Shown here one piece after another: positions 1 to 5,591 of a DNA stretch of 5,805 nucleotides. Source of the stretch: an uncultured Treponema sp. (GTDB lineage: Bacteria; Spirochaetota; Spirochaetia; Treponematales; Treponemataceae); contig CAMJAJ010000101.1 in the NCBI GenBank assembly GCA_946403565.1, positions 1 to 5,805 on the forward strand, in the 5' to 3' direction. How positions within the stretch are numbered: position 1 is the stretch's first letter; every line of letters starts with the position of its first letter. Position numbers and translations under genes: made by a program. The notes below the pieces were generated by a model. It was given only the letters and a program-made list of their open reading frames with translations, was not told where the DNA came from and searched no databases.

Positions 1-2
1 AC

Positions 3-476
3 TGGCGGACGGCGGCGGGCGGAAACGTCGCGATGGTCTTCTTCCTGCGCCTGGTGATGAACGTCGGGATCATCCTGATACTGCTGACCGGCTTCATCGT
101 CGTCGCGAACACGCTGATGATCTCATCGCTCAGCCGCATGACGGAAACGGGCACGCTCCGGGCAATCGGGGCAAAGCGGGGCTTCGTCATGCTCCAGTTC
201 TTCTGGGAGACCGCCCTGCTCACGCTGACCGCCGGCATCCTGGGCTGCCTCGTCGGGTCCGCCCTCTGCCTCGCGGTCAACATGGCGGGGATCGAGCTGC
301 ACAACTCGCTCCTGGTCCAGCTGTTCGGCGGGAACGCGCTCCGCTGCACCCTCCTGCCGACGAACATTACCCTGTGCATGGGGGTGGCGGTCGCCCTGAC
401 CTTCATAGGCTGGTACTTCCCCGTCCGCATAGCTATGGAGGCGAACCCGATAGTCGCCATGAGGGGGCAGATTTGA
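3..476 (+). CDS. ABC transporter permease, FtsX/MacB/LolC type, C-terminal part (5' end outside window)
   Basis: This is the last 157 residues of an inner-membrane permease; the reading frame is open from the window edge, so the true start lies upstream. Three hydrophobic membrane segments are visible, roughly at visible residues 17-38, 62-85 and 126-142. Between the first two is the cytoplasmic signature of the FtsX family, SRMTETGTLRAIGAKRG, which resembles the coupling segment that contacts the ATPase in LolC/LolE/MacB proteins. The protein ends in a basic, Pro-containing tail (PVRIAMEANPIVAMRGQI), also usual for the family, where an 'xxPxxALR'-like ending is common. The next gene encodes a paralogous permease and starts inside this stop codon, so the two probably form a heterodimer. 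Family membership is clear. The substrate is not, and a lipoprotein or lipid is inferred only from the LolA-like neighbour. Confidence 0.88.
   Translation, partial: WRTAAGGNVAMVFFLRLVMNVGIILILLTGFIVVANTLMISSLSRMTETGTLRAIGAKRGFVMLQFFWETALLTLTAGILGCLVGSALCLAVNMAGIELHNSLLVQLFGGNALRCTLLPTNITLCMGVAVALTFIGWYFPVRIAMEANPIVAMRGQI
461..475 (+). promoter_or_regulatory. Ribosome binding site and TTG start of the second permease
   Basis: GAGGGGG at 461-467 sits 5 nt before TTG at 473-475. This TTG overlaps the upstream TGA stop (474-476) as TTGA. The frame is open further back to a GTG at 374, but the 33 extra residues are Gly/Arg/His/Pro-rich shadow sequence of the upstream gene. From TTG the product begins MKRLFQALGFYSRLALKTLLYSKKQ, a typical permease N-terminus. 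The arrangement implies translational coupling. Confidence 0.8.
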
Positions 477-1786
477 AAAGGCTTTTCCAAGCATTAGGCT
501 TCTACAGCAGGCTCGCCCTGAAGACCCTGCTGTACAGCAAGAAGCAGTACGTGTCGCTGTTCACGGTCTGCACCGTCGGCAGCGCGATCATGCTCATGGT
601 CGTCTTTTCCACCGACGGCATGCTCAAGTCCATACGGGACAAGTCGCTCATCTACTATGGGGGCGACCTGGTCTTCCGGGGCGGAAGGGAGATGACGAGC
701 AGCATCCCCGACATCGACGAGAAGATCGCGACGCTCCGTTCCCTGATTCCGCAGGAGGCCGAATTCTACAAGCGGATAGACTGCGACGCGACGACATCCT
801 CCCTGCTCTTCGAGGGGCTGGAGACGCGGCTCTGGCAGTTCCGCGGGGTCGATTTCACCTCGGAGGAGCGCCTGCTTTCCGGGCTGGACATCACCTCCGG
901 GGGCATCGAGGAGCTTCCCGGCCGGAACGGCATACTGATTTCTGAGTTTCTTGCCGATAAATTGAGCGCGAAGGTAGGTGACCTGCTGACGCTTCAGACG
1001 ACCACCGAAGAAGGCTACTTGAACACCGAGAATGTTATAATAGAAGGAATCTTCTGTGACTCAAGCGTTTTCGGCACCTATACGGCCTACGTGGACATCC
1101 AGGCGCTGGAGGCCTTCATCGACCGGGGCGACAACTATGTCAACCGGGTGTGCGTGTATTTCCCGAACAGGGATTTCGGAAAGAAGGACATCGTGAACTT
1201 GCATAAGCGGCTTGAGGCCATATACAATATGTTTCCTCTGACGGACGACAAGGACGACTTCCGCAACGCCATCCGCGACTGGGACGGGAGCGAGGACCTG
1301 TACGGCCTCATCCCCCTCGACTCCAACATCAAGGACCTGCAGTTCATCATAGACGCGCTCAAGGCGGTCGTCAGCCTGATAATCCTGATCCTCCTCGTGA
1401 TAATCTGCGTCGGCATGGGCAGCACCTACCGCATCATCGTCATGAAGCGGACGACGGAGATCGGAACCTTCCGCGCCCTGGGCATGAAGCACCTGGGGGT
1501 ACGGATGGTCTTCCTGACCGAGGCCTTCTACCTGCTCGTCCTGGGCTTCCTGGTCGGCCTGGTCCTGGCCCTGCTCGGCTGCCACGGGCTTTCCTGCCTG
1601 AACCTCTCATTCGTCTCGGCCTTTGAGATTTTCCTGACGAAAAGCCACCTGATTCCTTCGATACATATCGTGAAATCGCTCTCCCTCTTTTTGATTGTTG
1701 TTGTAACTACGATTTTGGCAACGTTGTTTACTATTCGAAATGCCGTTCACATAAGCCCAGTCGGAGCGCTGGCCACGACGGCATAA
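473..1786 (+). CDS. ABC transporter permease, FtsX/MacB/LolE type (complete, 437 aa)
   Basis: This is an inner-membrane permease with the four-helix layout of the MacB/LolC/LolE family. There is a short basic N-terminus, TM1 at about residues 27-46, and a large extracytoplasmic domain at about 47-296. TM2 is at about 298-317, TM3 at about 351-372 and TM4 at about 403-420. The loop after TM2 carries the family coupling motif KRTTEIGTFRALGMKHLG (about 325-342), closely matching TETGTLRAIGAKRG in the upstream permease. The tail HISPVGALATTA is the usual FtsX-family ending. Such permeases do not make a channel; with an ATPase they drive movement of lipoproteins or other amphiphiles at the outer face of the inner membrane. 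It overlaps the previous permease by 4 nt and is followed after 35 nt by a LolA-like gene, which supports a Lol-like role by inference. The 3' end is AT-rich compared with the rest (21 of 60 bases G or C at 1681-1740). Confidence 0.88.
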   Translation: MKRLFQALGFYSRLALKTLLYSKKQYVSLFTVCTVGSAIMLMVVFSTDGMLKSIRDKSLIYYGGDLVFRGGREMTSSIPDIDEKIATLRSLIPQEAEFYKRIDCDATTSSLLFEGLETRLWQFRGVDFTSEERLLSGLDITSGGIEELPGRNGILISEFLADKLSAKVGDLLTLQTTTEEGYLNTENVIIEGIFCDSSVFGTYTAYVDIQALEAFIDRGDNYVNRVCVYFPNRDFGKKDIVNLHKRLEAIYNMFPLTDDKDDFRNAIRDWDGSEDLYGLIPLDSNIKDLQFIIDALKAVVSLIILILLVIICVGMGSTYRIIVMKRTTEIGTFRALGMKHLGVRMVFLTEAFYLLVLGFLVGLVLALLGCHGLSCLNLSFVSAFEIFLTKSHLIPSIHIVKSLSLFLIVVVTTILATLFTIRNAVHISPVGALATTA

Positions 1787-1821
1787 GACACACAATCAAG
1801 CACTTTCAAGAGGAGAAGAAA

Positions 1822-2619
1822 ATGAAAAAGGCTGTCATCAAATCAATATTCGTGCTCGCCGCCGCCATGCTGGCCGGCTCCGCATTCGCCGCCGACATAT
1901 CATCGGCAGATGCGAAGGCACTGCTGCAGAAGGTGGACGAGTCCACCTCGTTCTATGGAACGGATTTCGCCGCCAACTATTCACTCGTCCAGGAGAAGCC
2001 CGGACAGGGCAAGTCCACCACGACGGTCGTCATGTACCGCCGCGACGACAAGGACGCCTACACCATACTCATCACCGGCCCGGAGAAGGACAGGGGCAAG
2101 GGCTACGTCCAGTTCGACAACAACATCTGGTTCTACGACCCCTCCGACCGCCAGTTCGTGTTCACCACGTCAAAGGACAGCGTGGGCGGCACCAACGCGA
2201 CCCCCGCTGACTTCACGCCCCAGCACTACAGCAAGAACTACAAGATCGACAAGGCCGAAAAGACCACGCTGGGCAAGGGCAAGATGGAATGCATCCAGTT
2301 CACGCTCACGGCGACCAGCAAGAACGTCAACTACCCCACGATCAAGCTCTGGGTGACGCCGGAGGACGGCCTCATCCGCATGAAAGAGGACTACAGCCTT
2401 TCGGGGCAGCTTCTGCGCACCACCGCCATTCCTTCATACCAGCTTTTTGAGAACCACTCGGTTCCCAGCAAGATGGTTGTCGTTGATAATCTCCGCGGCA
2501 AGAAGATCAACAGCAAGATGCAGTACGAGCAGACGCAGATCACGATCTCCAACGTCTCGTTCGCCAAGCAGAAGGACAGCGTGTACACCAAGAAATACGT
2601 GGAGATGATGAGCAAATAA
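1822..2619 (+). CDS. LolA-like secreted protein (outer membrane lipoprotein-sorting protein family), 265 aa
   Basis: This is probably a periplasmic carrier with a LolA/LolB-type half-barrel fold that binds acyl chains. An N-terminal signal peptide is clear: KK at residues 2-3, a hydrophobic stretch at about 9-19, and A-F-A at 21-23 before the likely cleavage. There is no lipobox cysteine. The central block, about residues 68-110, contains VVMYRRDDKDAY, then GKGYVQFDNNIWFYDPSDR (92-110). This is the hallmark pattern of the LolA-like family (the Pfam 'LolA_like' group rather than classical LolA), where a 'GkGyl..gdniWlYdP' strand pair is typical. The rest is beta-rich with alternating polar and hydrophobic residues. 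The start is ATG at 1822, preceded by AAGAGGAG at 1808-1815. The gene sits between two ABC permeases and an outer-membrane barrel gene, with which its stop codon overlaps by one base. Family assignment is fairly firm; the cargo is unknown. Confidence 0.85.
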   Translation: MKKAVIKSIFVLAAAMLAGSAFAADISSADAKALLQKVDESTSFYGTDFAANYSLVQEKPGQGKSTTTVVMYRRDDKDAYTILITGPEKDRGKGYVQFDNNIWFYDPSDRQFVFTTSKDSVGGTNATPADFTPQHYSKNYKIDKAEKTTLGKGKMECIQFTLTATSKNVNYPTIKLWVTPEDGLIRMKEDYSLSGQLLRTTAIPSYQLFENHSVPSKMVVVDNLRGKKINSKMQYEQTQITISNVSFAKQKDSVYTKKYVEMMSK

Positions 2620-4187
2620 TGCTTTACCCCAGCCGAAGCTTTTTCAGGGCAGGATTGGCCGCCGCAAGTGCTCTGGTTTTCATCCATGCCCTCGGAGCAG
2701 AGCCCTTTGACGCGGACTCCGGCGGGGGAATCTACAGCGACACACGCAGCTACAGCGGGTATACTGAGTACATCGAACAGCCCGGCTTTGACGCGGACTC
2801 CGGCGGCGGCATCTACAGCGACACACGGGTCAAAAGCAGCTACTACGCCTCCGTCGGCACGGCCGACGCCTCGTTCGACGCGGACTCCGGAGAGGGAATC
2901 TACAGCGACACGAGCAGCTGGGACGACGACGGCTCAAGCAGCGACTACCCCGACTACTGGAATGACTACGACAGCAGCTCCGGAAACGGGGTTGCCTACG
3001 GAAGCACCGACGGTGACGCCGGCAGCGACGTATGGGCGGACGACGACTGGGCAGGCAACGACGACCTTGCCGGCCTGTTTGACGACGTGGAGGACGTGGC
3101 GGGGGTGGAATCCACCCCGGTGACGGACGCCGCGAGCACGGGAAGCTCGAACGAGAAGAAATTCGAGTGGTGGGGCCACCTGAACGCGAGCGGCGGACTG
3201 ACCTTCCAGATGTTCCCGGAAGGAAGCACCTCGCCTTTCGCCACCATGTCCAACTCGCTCGGCTTCACCGCAAAGCCCTTTGAGGATTTCGTGGTGCGCG
3301 GCGGCTTCTACAGCGAGTTTCCATCGTTCAACTTCAGCCTCACGAGCCTGTACTTCGACTACATCATGAACGACAAGCTCTACATCACGGCGGGAAAGAC
3401 CGGGACGGGCTGGGGCAACTCAAACATATTCGACACGAACATACTGGACGACGAAGGCGACGGAACCATCGTGAACCCCTATACGGACGAGACGGACACG
3501 GGACAGCGGTTCGACGCGATATTCACGCTCCCCATCTGGAAGGGCGAGATCCAGGCCCTCGGCATGTACGCCATCGGCGAGGACATCTCGCGGTCAAACC
3601 TCTCCTACGCCGCAAAGATCCAGTACCCCATCGGCCCCGTCTCCGTGGAGCTGTTCGGCCGGAAGTGGGCGACGAGCGACAGGTACTGGATGGAACCGGC
3701 GGTCGGAATGTCGATCACGACCGACATCTTCAAGAACCACATCAACCTCTGGGGCATGACGCACTTCGACCCCAAGGACCCCACGGCCCTGGGCCTCATG
3801 CGCTTCGTCGGAGGCATCAGCCGCGTCATAGAGACCGACCGCTTCGGAAAGTTCGGACTGGCCGCCGAATACCAGCTCACCTACGACCCCGACAAGCGGA
3901 AAGAGGACAGCATGACCCACGACATCGGCGTCACCGTCGGCTGGTCGCACGCGATGGGCTCGGACTTCTCGCCGGCCGTGCGCTGGTGGTACAACCCCCT
4001 CAGCGGCCAGGGCTACGTCCTGCCGACCCTGACCTTCACGGGCCTCAGGCACGTGGACATAACACTGACCGCCCCCTACATATTCGGCGGAGCCACGTAC
4101 AGCAACGGAAAGGCCTCCTGGAGCTCCACCAAGGACGAGCCGCTCCTCATGTTCGGCCTGATCTTCTCCCTGTCAGTTCCTTACTAG
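2619..4187 (+). CDS. Outer-membrane beta-barrel protein with N-terminal Asp/Gly repeats and acidic linker (522 aa)
   Basis: I do not recognise a named family. An N-terminal signal peptide is visible (basic SRSFFR, hydrophobic AGLAAASALVFIHAL, likely cleavage near residue 26 or 27, no Cys). Three copies of F-D-A-D-S-G-x-G-I-Y-S-D-T follow at residues 30-42, 57-69 and 86-98. Then comes a low-complexity Asp/Ser/Gly linker at about 99-178. From about residue 182 (FEWWGHLNASGGLTFQM) to the end, the sequence shows repeated amphipathic strands rich in Tyr, Phe, Trp and Gly, with polar turns such as DDEGDGT. The last strand ends LMFGLIFSLSVPY, with a terminal aromatic residue, as in proteins inserted by BamA. 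The barrel part, about 340 residues, would suit roughly 14-18 strands, which is an estimate only. ATG overlaps the LolA-like stop as TAATG, and a weak GTGGAG lies about 14 nt upstream, so translation is probably coupled. It may be the outer-membrane end of the Lol-like module, or an unrelated porin sharing the operon. Confidence 0.75.
   Translation: MLYPSRSFFRAGLAAASALVFIHALGAEPFDADSGGGIYSDTRSYSGYTEYIEQPGFDADSGGGIYSDTRVKSSYYASVGTADASFDADSGEGIYSDTSSWDDDGSSSDYPDYWNDYDSSSGNGVAYGSTDGDAGSDVWADDDWAGNDDLAGLFDDVEDVAGVESTPVTDAASTGSSNEKKFEWWGHLNASGGLTFQMFPEGSTSPFATMSNSLGFTAKPFEDFVVRGGFYSEFPSFNFSLTSLYFDYIMNDKLYITAGKTGTGWGNSNIFDTNILDDEGDGTIVNPYTDETDTGQRFDAIFTLPIWKGEIQALGMYAIGEDISRSNLSYAAKIQYPIGPVSVELFGRKWATSDRYWMEPAVGMSITTDIFKNHINLWGMTHFDPKDPTALGLMRFVGGISRVIETDRFGKFGLAAEYQLTYDPDKRKEDSMTHDIGVTVGWSHAMGSDFSPAVRWWYNPLSGQGYVLPTLTFTGLRHVDITLTAPYIFGGATYSNGKASWSSTKDEPLLMFGLIFSLSVPY
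2706..2912 (+). repeat. Three in-frame copies of a 39-bp repeat encoding FDADSGGGIYSDT
   Basis: Copies lie at 2706-2744, 2787-2825 and 2874-2912, with periods of 81 and 87 nt. Copies 1 and 2 differ at only two bases and encode the same 13 residues. Copy 3 begins TTC instead of TTT and encodes FDADSGEGIYSDT. The spacers between copies (RSYSGYTEYIEQPG and RVKSSYYASVGTADAS) are not similar beyond being Ser/Tyr-rich. The repeat lies just after the signal peptide of the barrel protein, so it would be at the mature N-terminus in the periplasm or at the surface. Its function is unknown; a cation-binding loop is one possibility. Confidence 0.9.
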
Positions 4188-4194
4188 CAGGCCC

Positions 4195-4223
4195 TTGTCG
4201 CTCCCTCGCAAAGCTGATAGAAT
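4195..4223 (+). promoter_or_regulatory. Predicted sigma-70-type promoter for the prs operon
   Basis: TTGTCG (4195-4200, 4 of 6 matches to TTGACA) and TAGAAT (4218-4223, 5 of 6 matches to TATAAT) are separated by exactly 17 bp. TG at 4215-4216 gives an extended -10 (TGnTAGAAT). Transcription would start near 4230, leaving a leader of about 70 nt before the prs ATG. It lies in the only sizeable intergenic gap, between an envelope operon and a metabolic gene, where a new promoter is expected. This is a sequence match only. Confidence 0.55.
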
Positions 4224-4306
4224 AAGGCCAGTTTCAAACCGAGGAAGTTCCAAAGGCAAACGGCCTCTGGAACTGGTCCAACTTGCAGGGGAGATAGAAT
4301 AATGCC
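4216..4306 (+). repeat. Direct repeat GATAGAATAAkGCC flanking the prs leader
   Basis: GATAGAATAAGGCC at 4216-4229 and GATAGAATAATGCC at 4293-4306 match at 13 of 14 positions and lie 77 nt apart. The first contains the predicted -10 box and transcription start; the second spans the end of the ribosome binding site and the prs start codon. It may be a chance or duplication product, or a site recognised twice by one protein. No function can be assigned. Confidence 0.4.
4247..4273 (+). promoter_or_regulatory. Hairpin in the prs leader
   Basis: GTTCCAAAGGC (4247-4257) pairs with GCCTCTGGAAC (4263-4273) around a 5-nt loop AAACG, giving 10 of 11 pairs with one A-C mismatch. No run of T follows on either strand, so this is not a normal intrinsic terminator. 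It lies within the predicted prs leader, 14 nt before the Shine-Dalgarno sequence AGGGGAG (4287-4293). It could affect mRNA stability, translation or attenuation, or mark the 3' end of the upstream operon by processing. Confidence 0.5.
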
Positions 4307-5591
4307 GTATTCTGAACCTACCAACCTCGCCATAGTGTCCTGTCCGGGCGGCGAGTCTTTTGCGAACGAGGTCATAACCCACCTTCGCCACATGTACAAG
4401 CACCGCTTCTCCTTGAAGAGCGATGTCATCTCCAAGCGCTACAACCTTGACAAGGAGGCCGTGGTCCAGCAGATGAACCTGGACAACGACCTGCACACGA
4501 GCGACCTCTGCGTCCGCGGTATGACGGACAAGTACCGGCCGCCCGTCTTCAAGGTGAATGCGCGCAGCACCTACTTTGCCAACGGGGAGTTCAAGTGCGA
4601 GCTGCTTGAGTGCATCAGGGGCAAGGATGTATACATCTTCCAGGACGTGGAGAACCACGAGCCCATAAAGTTCAACGACGGCAAGAACGAGCTGACGCTC
4701 AGCGTGAACGACCACGTGATGGCCCTGCTCGTCACCATAGACACCGTGCGGCAGGCGGGGGCCAAGCAGATCACCCTCGTCCTCCCGGTCTACCCCTACA
4801 GCCGCCAGCACAAGAAGAAGGGGCGGGAGGGACTCACCGCCGCCCTGCTCGGCCACATCTACGAGAACATGGACGTGAACCGCATCATCACGCTGGACCT
4901 GCACTCCCGTGAGATCGTCAACGCGTTCAGCCACACGCACTGCGAGAACCTGCACGCCTCCTACCAGATAATCAGGGAGCTTGCCAAGGCCGTCGACCTG
5001 ACCAAGGAGGACCTGGTCGTGGTCAGCCCCGACACGGGCGCGATCGACCGCAACAAGTTCTATGCGACCGGGCTCAAGAAGCCCCTCGCGATGATCTACA
5101 AGGAGCGGGACTACTCGGTGGTCACCCAGGACGCGAAGAACTCCAACATCAAGAGCATCAAGCTCCTTGGCGACGTCAAGGGCAAGGTGGCCTTCCTCGC
5201 CGACGACATGCTCGGTACCGGCGGCACCCTGCTCAAGGCCATGACCTTCCTGCACGAGCAGGGGGCGACCAAGGTCATCGCGGCCATAAGCCTGCCCTTC
5301 TTTACGGGCAACGCGGTGGAGCAGTTCGACGAGGCCTATCAGAAGGGCCTGTTCTACCGGATCATCGGCACCAACGCCGTCTACCATTCGGAGCTGCTCA
5401 AGCGCGAGTGGTACATCAGCACCAACGTCTCGGGCCTGTTCGCCAACGTCATAACCCGCCTGCACCACGAGCAGTCGCTGGGCGACCTCCTGGACAACCG
5501 CACGATAATCGACAAGCTCATCAAGGTTTCCACCCCTGCCGACCAGGCCGCCAAGCAGAAGGACGGGGAGGATGCGGGGCAGAATGCCTGA
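4302..5591 (+). CDS. prs: Ribose-phosphate pyrophosphokinase (PRPP synthetase), long divergent form, 429 aa
   Basis: Cytoplasmic enzyme that transfers pyrophosphate from ATP to ribose 5-phosphate to make PRPP for nucleotide, NAD, His and Trp synthesis. Recognised motifs in order are FANGEF (92-97, the usual F-x-D/N-G-E), YSRQHKKKGRE (166-176, ATP-binding region), LDLHSRE (198-204, catalytic-site His 201) and VVSPDTGAIDR (240-250). These are followed by IYKER (265-269, keeping the Lys and the second Arg of the usual D-K-R-R loop), ADDMLGTGGT (300-309, the PRPP/ribose-phosphate loop) and HEQSLGDLL near the C-terminus. The usual bacterial Prs is about 315 residues. Here there is an insert of roughly 50 residues at about 31-86, one of about 11 at 117-131, and a charged C-terminal tail. 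The loop has Gly 305 where DDxxD has Asp. ATG at 4302 is supported by AGGGGAG 8 nt upstream. The stop overlaps the FGGY kinase start. The family is secure; kinetics may differ from the canonical enzyme. Confidence 0.92.
   Translation: MPYSEPTNLAIVSCPGGESFANEVITHLRHMYKHRFSLKSDVISKRYNLDKEAVVQQMNLDNDLHTSDLCVRGMTDKYRPPVFKVNARSTYFANGEFKCELLECIRGKDVYIFQDVENHEPIKFNDGKNELTLSVNDHVMALLVTIDTVRQAGAKQITLVLPVYPYSRQHKKKGREGLTAALLGHIYENMDVNRIITLDLHSREIVNAFSHTHCENLHASYQIIRELAKAVDLTKEDLVVVSPDTGAIDRNKFYATGLKKPLAMIYKERDYSVVTQDAKNSNIKSIKLLGDVKGKVAFLADDMLGTGGTLLKAMTFLHEQGATKVIAAISLPFFTGNAVEQFDEAYQKGLFYRIIGTNAVYHSELLKREWYISTNVSGLFANVITRLHHEQSLGDLLDNRTIIDKLIKVSTPADQAAKQKDGEDAGQNA

Noticed and set aside
374..472. Upstream extension of the second permease to a GTG at 374
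   Set aside because: The extra 33 residues are a Gly/Arg/His/Pro-rich shadow of the upstream permease with no Shine-Dalgarno site, whereas TTG at 473 has GAGGGGG at good spacing and gives a sensible N-terminus.
1036..1041. Perfect TATAAT as a possible internal promoter
   Set aside because: No -35-like hexamer lies at 16-18 bp upstream (GGCTAC at 17 bp), and it is within the coding sequence of a conserved permease.
1691..1734. TTG-rich stretch as a promoter for the LolA-like gene
   Set aside because: Candidate -35 hexamers (TTGATT, TTGTAA, TTGGCA) are not followed by a -10 at usual spacing; TACTAT at 1729 has no partner at 17 bp.
3594..4225. Other long overlapping frames on both strands in the barrel gene
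   Set aside because: The sequences are Arg/His/Pro- or Val/Glu-rich shadows, while the frame of 2619-4187 has a signal peptide, strands and a terminal aromatic residue.
4247..4273. Intrinsic terminator for the envelope operon
   Set aside because: The hairpin is followed by TGGTCCAACTTGC with no T-run, and the reverse strand also lacks one.
4295..4300. Second TAGAAT as a promoter -10 box
   Set aside because: There is no acceptable -35 at 16-18 bp upstream (ACTGGT at 17), and it would start transcription inside the coding region.
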